This document shows positions 14,769-24,441 of a DNA stretch of 64,000 bases, piece by piece. A program made the translations under genes and the position numbers. Every line of letters begins with the position of its first letter. Positions within the stretch are counted from its first letter, which is position 1. Origin of the DNA: Chitinophagales bacterium (GTDB lineage: Bacteria > Bacteroidota > Bacteroidia > Chitinophagales > Chitinophagaceae); NCBI GenBank assembly GCA_015654695.1, contig JAATGJ010000018.1:25230-89229 (forward strand). The letters are read 5' to 3'. The notes beneath the pieces were generated by a model that saw only the letters and a list, made by a program, of their open reading frames with translations, made no database searches and was not told the origin of the DNA.

Positions 14769-15209
14769 ATGCGAAACGCATTTATTTTTTCAGTAATGGC
14801 TATTTTGGTACTGTCTTCTTTCAACAGTAAAAACGATATGACGAACAGTTATCAAAAACCCGGTGATACAATTGTAACGCTGGACACGCATAAATGGTAC
14901 CTGACCACCATCTATAAACCGGACGGCTATACACAGGTATTGATACGGAAAGCCTTTATCAGTTTCCAAACAGAGAATGGAAAGATCGGTGGTAACGGAA
15001 GCTGCAATTCATTTGGTGGGAAACTTACCGTTGACGGCGACAAGCTCCGTTTTGGTAATATCTTTTCTACCAAAATGTATTGTGATAATGTGCAGTCAAT
15101 AGAAGATGATTTTTTCAGGGAGTTGCAGAAAGTGACGAGGTATGAGATAAAGGAGAAAAAGTTGTTGTTGTTTAATGAAAATAAGTTGTTGCTGGAGTTT
15201 GAAGTCTGA
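14769..15209 (+). CDS. META-domain protein (HslJ-like)
   Basis: 146 residues with a hydrophobic N-terminal segment (MRNAFIFSVMAILVLSSF) and a META domain: WYLTTI, AFISFQTENGKIGGNGSCNSFGG, FGNIFSTKMYC. META proteins are envelope-associated and often stress-linked; in E. coli HslJ affects novobiocin resistance. Divergent from the VIT fusion gene with a short promoter region between. Confidence 0.85.
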   Translation: MRNAFIFSVMAILVLSSFNSKNDMTNSYQKPGDTIVTLDTHKWYLTTIYKPDGYTQVLIRKAFISFQTENGKIGGNGSCNSFGGKLTVDGDKLRFGNIFSTKMYCDNVQSIEDDFFRELQKVTRYEIKEKKLLLFNENKLLLEFEV

Positions 15210-15220
15210 TCAAAAAAATC

Positions 15221-16057
15221 TCAAAAATTAATTCCGGCGATTTTAACTTCAGTGATGTACCAATAGCCAAATTCTTCATCAAGTTCAAGAATAACTTTCC
15301 AATCACCCGAAAGGGGATGTTTATTTAAGTTACTAATTGCTGTTAAAGAATAGGTGCCTGTAACAGTGCTTGATTTATCATTTACTGAACAATTGCTTGC
15401 AGACAATTCAGTTATTTCAAGATCGTCGTAAGCCATTTTGAACGTATTAACAATATTCCTTAACTTATCTACTGATAATAGAAAACGGTCATTTAAACGC
15501 AAATTATCTTTCCGGAAATTATGCGTCCATTCCATGGGCTCTTTCTTAAGAATATATTTTATACACTCATCTGTTGCAGTTTTTGTATTGTCGTAAACCG
15601 GATCAGGATGAAACTCATCATAGATGAAGCCATGCATCATTCCCGGAATATTCATATCACCCATTTTATATTTAAATAATTCCTCAGTGGTAAATCTGTA
15701 CAATTCCCTAGGTGCTATATTGGGACTGCATACATCAAGGCTTATTTGGTATTGATTCAAATAGGCTGATAGCTGATGCCAGGCAGTATCTATTTCTTCA
15801 TCCGGGATTTCAGCGACTGGTTTAAACCGGGCAGGCTTTTCTATTTTATCAAAAACGGTAATATATTTTGGATTATGAGATTGCTTTTCAAATTCCGCAA
15901 TGTAGTTGAGAAATTCATTTTCAATTTCCGGCGGAAGCTCACTATTTTTTTCCATATTACTGAACGACGCACCTTTCTCCAGCATCAGTTTCATTTTCAA
16001 AAAATCATTTTCTGCTTTTAATTTCTCTTCTTCATTCAGCTGGTTAAAGTATTCCAT
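15221..16057 (-). CDS. uncharacterised protein, 278 residues
   Basis: No signal peptide. The N-terminal 35 residues (NEEEKLKAENDFLKMKLMLE) look coiled-coil; the rest is mixed, acidic, with the end (GDWKVILELDEEFGYWYITEVKI) resembling a small beta-sheet cap. It reads like Bacteroidota cytoplasmic proteins of unknown function, in the manner of immunity or DUF proteins, but I cannot assign a family. Convergent with the META gene, 11 bp apart. Confidence 0.6.
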   Translation of the reverse strand: MEYFNQLNEEEKLKAENDFLKMKLMLEKGASFSNMEKNSELPPEIENEFLNYIAEFEKQSHNPKYITVFDKIEKPARFKPVAEIPDEEIDTAWHQLSAYLNQYQISLDVCSPNIAPRELYRFTTEELFKYKMGDMNIPGMMHGFIYDEFHPDPVYDNTKTATDECIKYILKKEPMEWTHNFRKDNLRLNDRFLLSVDKLRNIVNTFKMAYDDLEITELSASNCSVNDKSSTVTGTYSLTAISNLNKHPLSGDWKVILELDEEFGYWYITEVKIAGINF

Positions 16058-16161
16058 ATAAATAAATTTTATACTGAAAATACTTAATTACTAACAAATT
16101 TTCCTTTCCCTGTTTTTTCATTGCTGAATAAATTATTTTTCACCATAAAAATAAGAATATC

Positions 16162-19100
16162 ATGGCAACATACGGACGCACCTGGTGGGGAGAGCAATGG
16201 CTTAAAGCATTGGACAGGATAGATTTTACTAACCGCTTAGACCGGGGACGCAGCTATGCCAATAAAGGCATGGTGGCTTCTATAAAAATAACAGAGAATA
16301 TGGTGCAGGCCAAAGTAAAAGGCAGTCAGCCCAAACCTTATGATGTTGCCATTATAGTGCCGCCTTATTTTGACGAAGAAAAGAAAATTTTTATTGATGG
16401 GATAAAATCAAACCCATTAGCGCTTTCACAATTGCTCAACCGGCAACTGCCGCAGGAACTGATGGAGATTGCCGAAAAAAATAAAATCAAGATATTTCCC
16501 CAAAGCTGGCAGGACATCAAACTCAATTGCTCCTGTCCGGACTGGGCTGTTCCCTGCAAACATTTAGCCGCTGTTATTTATACAATCGCTAACGAGATAG
16601 ATCAAAATCCTTTTCTTGTTTTTAACATGCACCGGTTTGATATCGTAAATGAACTGGCGTTTCACCGTATACAGTTGCAGGAGTTGGAATCGGAAACTGT
16701 TTTCTCTATCAATGATTCTATTTCGGAAAAAAGAATTGCCCCAATAAAAGATATGAAGAAGCCGGAAACACCCGATTTTTCACTCATAGAAAATTTACTG
16801 GCTTCCTTACCTCTTTTATTTACTTCCAACCCGCTGTTTTATGACAGTGATTTTAAACCCATCATCCAGAACCATTATAAACGCCACGCTAAATATGAAG
16901 CTGTTTATCTCGCCGATATAAAAAAAGAAAAAGCGGTATTGAGCAATGATTACAGGCATTATATGTATGCCCTCATCGCACATGAAAACGGGAACATAAT
17001 TATTGCCGCTAAAGACATCAATGAAAAAGTTTACCCGGTTGATCTTTCTGCCCTGCTGATACTGCTGGCACAAACAGAAAGCAAACACCTAGATAATTAC
17101 ACGCCTTCTTTTATTTTGCTGTATCGCTGCTTCCGGTTTTGCAATATATTGGCTGAACGTGGCGCCTTGTTACCACGCCTTTTCAAAGCGGGTACAAATG
17201 GCTATAGCATACAATGGGTACCGGCTATAGTAAATGCCAGTGTAAAAAAAGTATTTGATGATTTATTAAAATGGTACCCGCTTGATTTATTGCAAATAAT
17301 AATCCCCGGCACAGCAACAGGAAAAACAGTTGCAAAAATTAAACAAAAATTATTACCGGCAAATCCCGGTGAAGCGCTAACGTTAATTTGCAGCCTTTTT
17401 ACTACTTATTCTGTACAGCGGTGCTACAATAGAGTATGGCGCAGTGTCAAAGCAAGCAGCCCGGTAAATACGAAAGTAAATGAACTGTTTTTTGACAATG
17501 CCATTCACCGTTTTGAAAGTTTTTCAGAAAAAGAAATTCCCAATACTATACAGTTATGGCTTAGCCGTTTTAATATTACAAAGAAAGATTTCTCTCCCGT
17601 ATTACAGGTACATGAAACTGACGATAATAATGGATTTGAAGTAGAAGTGTTGGTAAAAGATATTAAAGCCCCGCTCCTGCCGGTAGAAAGTTTGTCCGCG
17701 TTTATGCTACGAAAAAGCGACAAACAACTTTCTGTATTAAAAGACCTGCAACTATTATCGTATTACCTGCCTGAATTAAATAAAAGCATCGCCTCCGGCG
17801 GAAAAGAAAAGTTGTTGTATAGTTCGCAAACTTTTGCTGAAGTACTTACAGGTATATTGCCCGCCATCCGTCTTTTCGGCATCCAGACATTATTGCCTAA
17901 AAGCCTTCAGCAATTATTAAAGCCGAGGGTGACGCTTTCGCTGACAGCAAAAGGAAAGAACAAAAAATATTTTTCATTGGAGGGCCTTTTGGAATTTGAC
18001 TGGAAAGTATCCATGGGAGATGCCTTTTTAAGCAAGGAAGATTTTATACATCTTTCAAAACAATCATCCGGACTGGTGAAAATCCGTGACCAGTATGTCA
18101 TGATGACCCGGGAAGAAATAGAAAAAGTAATTCAAAAACTGGCCCAGCCTACGGCACCCAAAGCTTTTGCTTTATTGCAGGCGGCATTAAGCAACGACTA
18201 TGAAGGGGCGCCGGTGCAAATAGATGAAGCGCTGAAAAATAAAATAAATGAACTATTAAAAGCCGAAGCCACTGCATTGCCCATACAATTAAATGCAACT
18301 CTGCGGCACTACCAGGAACGCGGCTATAGCTGGTTATATAAAAATGCGCAGTTAGGTTTAGGCTCTTTACTCGCCGATGATATGGGATTGGGAAAAACGC
18401 TGCAGGTAATTACCGCTTTGCAAAAATTTAAAGAAGAGGGTGTTTTAAAAAACAAATCAGCATTAGTAATCGCACCGGCTACATTACTCAGCAACTGGAA
18501 ATCGGAGATAGAAAGGTTCGCACCTGTATTAACCGCCACAATATTTCATGGCGCTGCACGCGATGCTGATTTTAAAAATACAGATGTAGTGATAACCACA
18601 TATGGGATTTCCCGGACAGAAAATGAACGGCTGTCCAAACAACCCTGGTATGCGCTAATAATAGATGAAGCGCAAAATATCAAGAACGCAGAAACAGCGC
18701 AAACCAAAGCGGTAAAGAAAATAAAAGCGAATATTAAAATCGCCATGAGCGGCACACCGGTTGAAAACAGGCTGATGGAATACTGGAGTATTTTCGATTT
18801 CGCCAATCCCGGTTATCTCGGCAATACCACCTGGTTCAATGATGAATATGCAAAGCCTATAGAGCTTAACCAGGATAAGAAACGTTTGGAAAAATTCAAA
18901 CAAATCACTTCACCATTTATCATGCGGCGTGTAAAAACGGATAAGGCTGTCATCAGCGACCTGCCTGATAAAATTGAAAATAACCAGATCTGTAATCTTA
19001 GTAAAGAACAGGCGGCCTTATACAAAAGCATTACGAAGGATATGATGGAAGAAGTGGAGAATGCGGAAGGCATCAGCAGGCGTGGGCTTATTTTAAAACT

Positions 19101-19701
19101 GCTGACTATTTTGAAACAGGTATGCAACCACCCCTTGCAATATTTAAAAAATGATACAGAAGTAAAACCGGAACAGTCGGGCAAAATGATGTTGCTGCTG
19201 CAGTTATTAGAATCCATTTATGAAACCGGTGAAAAAGTTTTGATCTTTTCCCAATATCGCGAAATGGGGGATTTATTAAGAACTGTGATCTATGAACACT
19301 TTGGTAAAAAAGCGTTGCAATTGCATGGTGGCTGCACCCGGAAGGAAAGAGATGAAATGGTAAAATCATTCCAGTCAAATCCGTTAAGCGATACATTTAT
19401 ATTGAGTCTGAAAGCCGGTGGCACCGGGTTGAACCTTACTGCCGGCAACCATGTAATCCATTATGACCTTTGGTGGAACCCGGCCGCAGAGGCACAAGCA
19501 ACAGACAGGGCATTTCGTATCGGGCAACAAAAGAATGTAATGGTGCACCGTATGATAACCAAAGGCACCCTTGAAGAAAAAATAGATGACATGCTACGCA
19601 GTAAAAAACAGTTGGCAAATCTTACTGTTGCAACAGGAGAAAAATGGATCGGGGAATTAAGTGATAAAGACCTGAGGCAGTTAGTGGCATTGGGTGAATA
19701 A
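16162..19701 (+). CDS. SWI2/SNF2 helicase with SWIM zinc finger
   Basis: 1179 residues. The SWIM finger is LNCSCPDWAVPCKHLAAV (about 120-137, CxC..CxH). The SNF2 ATPase begins near 700: LADDMGLGKTLQVITAL (Walker A), IIDEAQNIKN (DEAQ box), MSGTPVENRLMEYWSI, then C-lobe motifs VLIFSQYREM, LSLKAGGTGLNLT and ATDRAFRIGQ. It should be a dsDNA translocase remodelling protein-DNA complexes; the SWIM finger may bind nucleic acid or protein. Single gene, start at ATG 16162 after a weak leader. All motifs intact. Confidence 0.92.
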   Translation: MATYGRTWWGEQWLKALDRIDFTNRLDRGRSYANKGMVASIKITENMVQAKVKGSQPKPYDVAIIVPPYFDEEKKIFIDGIKSNPLALSQLLNRQLPQELMEIAEKNKIKIFPQSWQDIKLNCSCPDWAVPCKHLAAVIYTIANEIDQNPFLVFNMHRFDIVNELAFHRIQLQELESETVFSINDSISEKRIAPIKDMKKPETPDFSLIENLLASLPLLFTSNPLFYDSDFKPIIQNHYKRHAKYEAVYLADIKKEKAVLSNDYRHYMYALIAHENGNIIIAAKDINEKVYPVDLSALLILLAQTESKHLDNYTPSFILLYRCFRFCNILAERGALLPRLFKAGTNGYSIQWVPAIVNASVKKVFDDLLKWYPLDLLQIIIPGTATGKTVAKIKQKLLPANPGEALTLICSLFTTYSVQRCYNRVWRSVKASSPVNTKVNELFFDNAIHRFESFSEKEIPNTIQLWLSRFNITKKDFSPVLQVHETDDNNGFEVEVLVKDIKAPLLPVESLSAFMLRKSDKQLSVLKDLQLLSYYLPELNKSIASGGKEKLLYSSQTFAEVLTGILPAIRLFGIQTLLPKSLQQLLKPRVTLSLTAKGKNKKYFSLEGLLEFDWKVSMGDAFLSKEDFIHLSKQSSGLVKIRDQYVMMTREEIEKVIQKLAQPTAPKAFALLQAALSNDYEGAPVQIDEALKNKINELLKAEATALPIQLNATLRHYQERGYSWLYKNAQLGLGSLLADDMGLGKTLQVITALQKFKEEGVLKNKSALVIAPATLLSNWKSEIERFAPVLTATIFHGAARDADFKNTDVVITTYGISRTENERLSKQPWYALIIDEAQNIKNAETAQTKAVKKIKANIKIAMSGTPVENRLMEYWSIFDFANPGYLGNTTWFNDEYAKPIELNQDKKRLEKFKQITSPFIMRRVKTDKAVISDLPDKIENNQICNLSKEQAALYKSITKDMMEEVENAEGISRRGLILKLLTILKQVCNHPLQYLKNDTEVKPEQSGKMMLLLQLLESIYETGEKVLIFSQYREMGDLLRTVIYEHFGKKALQLHGGCTRKERDEMVKSFQSNPLSDTFILSLKAGGTGLNLTAGNHVIHYDLWWNPAAEAQATDRAFRIGQQKNVMVHRMITKGTLEEKIDDMLRSKKQLANLTVATGEKWIGELSDKDLRQLVALGE

Positions 19702-19811
19702 AATAATAACTATTGCTGTTAATTCATAGTGTCATACCAGAAAACGACTGGGCCAATTTAAAAAGCCAATTGATATTACTTTTATTCAGATAAGAATCCT
19801 GTTCTAAATTT

Positions 19812-20534
19812 TCAGAAGCTGATTTCTTCCAGAACTGGCATTTCATCGTATGTTCTTCCGTTGAGCACTCTTCCTGTTTTCTTTTTATTGGTGCCACCCC
19901 ATTGTTTAAAGAAGAATGCAACTTTAGCTTTTTCACATTGCTGCTGAATATCGAGCACCCAGTCAACATTCATTGGCCGGGGTTTTCTGCCGCTTTCACC
20001 ACCAACAATTACCCAATCAATTTTTTTCAAATTCATTTTTGGCAAGGGGCCAATTAAAGGTTCAAGGGAAAGAAACTTAGTTCTTGCGTTTGTCCTGCGC
20101 AAATCAACAATGCGGTGTTTTACTTTTTCATCTTCTACTGAAACACCCATCCATATATTATGTGTCCAGTTCAGGCTCTTATGATATTTTACTAAAACAT
20201 CTGATCGCTTGGTCAACACCTGAAAAGTATGCTGCGGGTTCTCATTCATGGTCTTAAAAACCCGTTGAATAAAAGCAAGTGGTACATCTTTATGAAACAT
20301 ATCACTCATCGAGTTTACAAAGACGATCTTTGGCGATTTCCAGCCATAAGGAATCAGTAAAGCATCTTCATGTAATCTCAGTTTGAAACCATCTTTATAT
20401 TTATCTATTCCCATTGCCTGTAAACGGCGGGACATGACTTCAGCATAACAATATTTACAACCTGCAGAGATTTTATCGCAGCCTGTTGTCGGGTTCCAGG
20501 TCATTTCGGTCCATTCGATGCTTGATTGTGCCAT
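19812..20534 (-). CDS. DUF5131 / phage Gp37-Gp68 family three-Cys protein
   Basis: 239 residues from ATG 20534 (MAQSSIEWTEMTWNPTTGC). The three-Cys motif GCDKISAGCKYCYAE is typical of Gp37/Gp68 proteins, which resemble radical-SAM cluster motifs; the rest (FVNSMSDMFH, FQVLTKRSD, GVSVEDE, WVIVGGESG, FFFKQWGG) matches the family. It starts one base after the TcmP stop, so the two are translated together. Catalysis is unknown. Family members are frequent in phages and mobile DNA. Confidence 0.88.
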   Translation of the reverse strand: MAQSSIEWTEMTWNPTTGCDKISAGCKYCYAEVMSRRLQAMGIDKYKDGFKLRLHEDALLIPYGWKSPKIVFVNSMSDMFHKDVPLAFIQRVFKTMNENPQHTFQVLTKRSDVLVKYHKSLNWTHNIWMGVSVEDEKVKHRIVDLRRTNARTKFLSLEPLIGPLPKMNLKKIDWVIVGGESGRKPRPMNVDWVLDIQQQCEKAKVAFFFKQWGGTNKKKTGRVLNGRTYDEMPVLEEISF

Positions 20535-20535
20535 A

Positions 20536-21390
20536 CTAGAATAATGTTTGTTGATCAATGTGATACTTCTGGATCTCAGAAAAGAATTTATTCCCAAGTG
20601 GATTTTTGGAATAAAAAGCTAGATAATACAATGATAAATTATACTCATCCGCATCTACCTTTGGCTTAAGCCCTTCATTCTTGACCTTGTAGCCAAGTTT
20701 TTTCATATTCTCATCATAAGTATCAGCAATAAATTTTATAAACTCCTCTTTTCTTGTCTCCCCCTTTTTAAAAGAATCTCGCCAATCTGCTTTCTTAATG
20801 TATAAGTCAATTACTTTACTTTCCTCAGTAATGAAGTTATGAAGGTTTCTATTCGCATTCATCATTAAAGCAAGCAAAATCAGAAAATCAACTTTGCCCA
20901 CTTTAGATATCTTCTCTATTGTCTCAAAATGAAGATTCAAAGAAAATGGATCAACAAAACAAAAAGAGATAGTAGATGACCCTAATTTTCTTATTTCTTC
21001 AATGACATTAGTGACTATTTCATTGGAGTCGCCTTGCATAAATAAAATATCTTTTTCAGGATGCTCTCTTCTTGCCCTTATTTCGAGAGCAGATATTTTT
21101 TCTTGTTCCATTTCACAAAAGATATATTTTGTAAATGGTGTAGGAATAGAAAGTGAAATTAAGGCAGATGACTTCAATATTTTATTCTTCCCTTTTATTG
21201 GAACATATTCTGCGCCAGCAAATAAATCAACATAAACCCGATTTGTGAATTTATTTTTTATTCCCGCATTAAAAATTTCACAATAGCCTCCCATAAGACT
21301 ATACTTTTTTTCTGACCAAGATCCTACAGGTTCAGGTAGTTTGAAGCCATCGTTTTCTACTTGAATAATTGGATTAAATTTTCTTGACAT
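20536..21390 (-). CDS. tcmP: three-Cys-motif partner protein TcmP
   Basis: 284 residues. It has VYVDLFAGAEYV, FCEMEQEKISALEIR and FCFVDPFSLNLHFETIEKISK, a Rossmann-like methyltransferase-type core typical of TcmP, the constant partner of the three-Cys-motif protein. The N-terminus SWSEKKYSLMGGYCEIF is also typical. It precedes the DUF5131 gene in a tight operon. The biochemical role of the pair is not established. The AT-rich composition differs from neighbours and suggests transfer. Confidence 0.85.
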   Translation of the reverse strand: MSRKFNPIIQVENDGFKLPEPVGSWSEKKYSLMGGYCEIFNAGIKNKFTNRVYVDLFAGAEYVPIKGKNKILKSSALISLSIPTPFTKYIFCEMEQEKISALEIRARREHPEKDILFMQGDSNEIVTNVIEEIRKLGSSTISFCFVDPFSLNLHFETIEKISKVGKVDFLILLALMMNANRNLHNFITEESKVIDLYIKKADWRDSFKKGETRKEEFIKFIADTYDENMKKLGYKVKNEGLKPKVDADEYNLSLYYLAFYSKNPLGNKFFSEIQKYHIDQQTLF

Positions 21391-21438
21391 AGATATATAA
21401 GGTTAATCATAATACGCTATGCTAATGTAGCCTATTTC

Positions 21439-22584
21439 TCAAAACAAACTCCCCTGTTCCCCCGGCCTCCTGAAAATGCTCGTATCCAAACTCCAATCTT
21501 CCGCATTCATTCCATACAGCTTTCCATATTTTTTATACTGCTGTGCCACCATCTGTGCGATATTTCCTTCGCCCCGCATACGTACTCCCCAGCGGGTATC
21601 ATTTACTTTTCCATCATGGCTTTGCTCTACCAGGTGCCAGACCTTATCCGCCCTGTCCGGGAAATTCTTAAATAACCAGTCATGAAATAAGAATTTGATA
21701 GCTCCATTCAACCGGATAAATGTATAGGCTGTGAAGGTGGCTCCATTATCCTTTGCCGCTTTCATGATGCGCTGCATCTCGTGTTCATTTAACCCCGGTA
21801 TCATCGGTCCCATCATGATACCCATGCGTACACCGGCACTGCTCAGTTCATTGATCACTTTTAATTTTTGTTTGGCCGTTGTGGTTCTTGGCTCCATCGT
21901 GCGGCGGAGGTCTTCATTAAAAGAGGTGATGGACACCATCGCCGATACCAGTCTTTTCTTTGCCATCTCCTGCAGTACATCTTTATCTTTTAATATCCAT
22001 GAGTTTTTTGTAAGTATGCCTACAGACTGGTTGAACTCGTTGCACACTTCCAGCAAGCCCCTTGTCAACCTGTATTTCTGTTCTGCGGGTTGATAACAAT
22101 CCGTATTGCCGCTGAGCATAATTGGAGTAGCATCCCATTTAGGATGCATCAAAAATTTCCGCAGCAGTTGTGGTGCGTTTTTCTTTACAATGATCTTTTG
22201 TTCAAAATCAAGCCCGGCGCTGTAGCCCCAGTACTCATATACATTACGGGCATAGCAATCGATGCCGCCATTCTCGCAACCGGCGTAAGGATTCATACTG
22301 TAACTCATTCCCACATCCGGGCTTTCTACTTTATTAACGATGGTTTTTGATTCCTGTTCCAGGTATTGTGTAGGTACATTTTCTTCAGTCCAGTCATCAA
22401 TACCTTCTATATGTTCCCGTGTCCGTTCATCTTTCAGGAAACGGTTTTTGGTATTGTATTGAGCGCCACGACCTGCCAGGTACTGTTCTGGCTTTTCCAC
22501 TTTATCATCATCAGTGGAGGCGTTAGGATCTTCATGTTTTTTGGGAGTTACTTTAAAATGGTCTTGCTGTAGTTTTTCTGACAT
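21439..22584 (-). CDS. PA0069-family radical SAM protein lacking one cluster Cys
   Basis: 381 residues from ATG 22584 (MSEKLQQDHFK). Alignable to PA0069/SPL-like radical SAM proteins: YLAGRGAQYN, MNPYAGC, CYARNVYEYWG, IMLSGNTDCYQPAE, GILTKN, MGPMIPGLNE, WGVRMRGEG. The family's CxxxCxxC cluster motif reads C-E-N-G-G-I-D-C, so the middle cysteine is Gly (codon GGC at 22264-22266). A 4Fe-4S cluster with three Cys ligands could not form as usual; the enzyme may be inactive, or the base call wrong. Confidence 0.88.
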   Translation of the reverse strand: MSEKLQQDHFKVTPKKHEDPNASTDDDKVEKPEQYLAGRGAQYNTKNRFLKDERTREHIEGIDDWTEENVPTQYLEQESKTIVNKVESPDVGMSYSMNPYAGCENGGIDCYARNVYEYWGYSAGLDFEQKIIVKKNAPQLLRKFLMHPKWDATPIMLSGNTDCYQPAEQKYRLTRGLLEVCNEFNQSVGILTKNSWILKDKDVLQEMAKKRLVSAMVSITSFNEDLRRTMEPRTTTAKQKLKVINELSSAGVRMGIMMGPMIPGLNEHEMQRIMKAAKDNGATFTAYTFIRLNGAIKFLFHDWLFKNFPDRADKVWHLVEQSHDGKVNDTRWGVRMRGEGNIAQMVAQQYKKYGKLYGMNAEDWSLDTSIFRRPGEQGSLF

Positions 22585-22770
22585 CACAATTCGTTTATCA
22601 CTGTTATATAATAAATACTGCTTCAGTAAATACAAAAGAGAAAGGAGAACAAAGAGTCTTTCCTCCTCATCATACCGCACATCATCTTACTCTTTGTTCT
22701 CCTTCTGTCGCACTTCACCTACCCCACTTTTTAGCTTTCCCGTTGGGTAACTATCGGGAAATGTTTTGAA

Positions 22771-22853
22771 CCACAGAGACACTAAGCCACAAAGACACGG
22801 AGAAAATTATCAGAACATTTCAAAACTAACTTTGTGCCTTAGTGCCTCTGTGT
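22771..22853. repeat. intergenic inverted repeat (CACAGAG..CTAAG..CACAAAG type)
   Basis: CCACAGAGACACTAAGCCAC at 22771 is mirrored by the reverse complement of CTTTGTGCCTTAGTGCCTC at 22830-22848, giving a long imperfect stem of about 20 pairs. This wording recurs as dispersed repeats in many bacterial genomes. Confidence 0.65.
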
Positions 22854-22873
22854 TTTGGTGTTTCAACGTTTTA

Positions 22874-23263
22874 TCATATTACCATACGCTTAATTCCTTC
22901 TTTCATTAATGGCACATTAAAATTTAAAATAAACCCAAGCCTGTTACTATTTAGTTTTAGATAACTTAATACCTGGGCCTCCCAAACAGGATGATAGTAC
23001 TCCTGGGCCTTTAATTCCACAACTACCAACTTATCAATTAATATATCAATGCGAAGGCCTTCATCAATAACTATTTTATCATATTGTAACCGAACTATTT
23101 TTTGTCGCTCGAAAGGAATTTCTCTTTTCGAGAGTTCATAACAAAAGCATTTCTCATATACACTCTCCAGCAATCCTGGGCCTAATGCCTTATGAATACA
23201 AACAGCAATGTCAACTACCTGACTTGCTAACCAATTTTCCCTTTCAGTTAATGGTTTAAACAT
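22874..23263 (-). CDS. GxxExxY protein
   Basis: 129 residues with the name-giving motif ALGPGLLESVYEKC, then LRIDILIDKLVVVELKA, the D..E-x-K arrangement of a PD-(D/E)xK nuclease-like fold. Cellular role unknown; such genes are dispersed singly in Bacteroidota. It lies 11 bp after the 2H phosphoesterase gene and is probably cotranscribed. Confidence 0.88.
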   Translation of the reverse strand: MFKPLTERENWLASQVVDIAVCIHKALGPGLLESVYEKCFCYELSKREIPFERQKIVRLQYDKIVIDEGLRIDILIDKLVVVELKAQEYYHPVWEAQVLSYLKLNSNRLGFILNFNVPLMKEGIKRMVI

Positions 23264-23274
23264 TTCCTTTTCTT

Positions 23275-23889
23275 TTAGCCGAATAATTCTCCCTGCTTTG
23301 TTGTTACCGGGAGATTCCGGAACTCAAACCGATTGGCTATATGATACTTCATTTCGCCAACAGGCCGCTTTAATAATAGCATAGCATCCGCGATAAACCG
23401 CCCGGTAAAATGTTTGTTACTGTATTCCAGCCATCCCTTTTCATATTGCCAGGGTTGTAGTTTCCGGGCGATGGTAAGGTGCGGCTCCATGATGAAGTGA
23501 GGTTTGTTATCATCATTCAGTTTCATCAACCGTTGTCCTTCGCTGCGTATTTCTTTTATTAGCCCCTGTACAGGAAGCTTACTGACCACATTAATATATA
23601 TGGTATGCGAAGGGAAGCTGCCAAAATCTTTCAGTTCCACTTTGAAAGGCGGATAACCCATGCCCACCAGTTTAAGCCGGTTGATGATCCTTTCTTCCAT
23701 CATCTCATACTGTACAAAGTTTACTAATGTCACATGAGGTTTCCCCCATTTTGCATACTCAGACTGGTAATCTGTGGCAAACTTCTTTTTCACTTCGACG
23801 ATTTTATTCCACAACTCTTCATGCGGACTTAGTACCAGCAAATACTCGTACACCCGGTAACCGGGAATAGTGTTGATAATAGTTTTCAT
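23275..23889 (-). CDS. 2'-5' RNA ligase-like 2H phosphoesterase
   Basis: 204 residues with the two HxT motifs of the 2H superfamily: KPHVTLVNF (about 50) and MEPHLTIARKL (about 143). Members hydrolyse 2',3'-cyclic phosphates or 2'-5' linkages in RNA. The spacing and length are normal and both His/Thr pairs are present. A link to the RtcB island 12 kb away is possible chemically but not supported by position. Confidence 0.85.
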   Translation of the reverse strand: MKTIINTIPGYRVYEYLLVLSPHEELWNKIVEVKKKFATDYQSEYAKWGKPHVTLVNFVQYEMMEERIINRLKLVGMGYPPFKVELKDFGSFPSHTIYINVVSKLPVQGLIKEIRSEGQRLMKLNDDNKPHFIMEPHLTIARKLQPWQYEKGWLEYSNKHFTGRFIADAMLLLKRPVGEMKYHIANRFEFRNLPVTTKQGELFG

Positions 23890-24003
23890 AACTCATCCAT
23901 TTTGAGATTAAAAATATACTTACCCATTCTCTTAGCATAAATTTACTAAATTATTTAGTTTTACAAAATATTTTTATGAACTTTATTTTTAAAATGTATA
24001 GTT

Positions 24004-24441
24004 ATGGACGGGGAAGAATTTTATGGCGCTGCCTACAAGGGTTCAAAACAATTTAAACAGCAGGAAGTAAAGACGGCGAATGCAACAGGCTTTGGCGCTG
24101 CCGCTGATGATTATATGGAGCGGGGGATTGATCTGAACGAGGAACTGATCAAAAACAAACCGGCTACTTATTTCTTCCGTATGAAAGGAGATGCCATGCG
24201 GGAAGCCGGCATTTTTGATAAAGATGTACTGATCGTGGACCGGTCATTGAAACTGGCAAACGGGAAAATCATTGTCGCCGTATTGAATGGCGAATTAATA
24301 GTGCGGCGGTTTCATAAGAATTTTTCTTCCATATTCTTAATCCCGGAAAACAACCGGTATAAAACTATCAACCTGGCGGAGTTTAGCGATTTCACGATGT
24401 GGGGAGTGGTGACCTATGTTATTCATGATGTTTTGGGCTAA
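24004..24441 (+). CDS. umuD: UmuD-like S24 protein with catalytic dyad replaced
   Basis: 145 residues aligning with UmuD: ATGFGAAADDYMERGIDLNEEL, FFRMKGDAM, DVLIVDRSL, GELIVRRF. UmuD and LexA self-cleave with Ser in G-D-S-M and a Lys in E-x-x-V-K. Here these are Ala64 and Arg101, so self-cleavage should be impossible as written. Its stop codon TAA lies within the terminal repeat of the IS200-like element that separates it from umuC. It may act as an uncleaved polymerase accessory protein or be degenerate. Confidence 0.82.
   Translation: MDGEEFYGAAYKGSKQFKQQEVKTANATGFGAAADDYMERGIDLNEELIKNKPATYFFRMKGDAMREAGIFDKDVLIVDRSLKLANGKIIVAVLNGELIVRRFHKNFSSIFLIPENNRYKTINLAEFSDFTMWGVVTYVIHDVLG

Noticed and set aside
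20555..20597. Longer start for the DUF5131 protein at 20597
   Set aside because: The extra 21 residues overlap the TcmP gene and do not resemble the family; the ATG at 20534 fits the motif start.
23275..23889. Linking the 2H phosphoesterase gene to the RtcB island
   Set aside because: The chemistry fits RNA repair, but it lies 12 kb away beyond unrelated genes and pairs with a GxxExxY gene instead.
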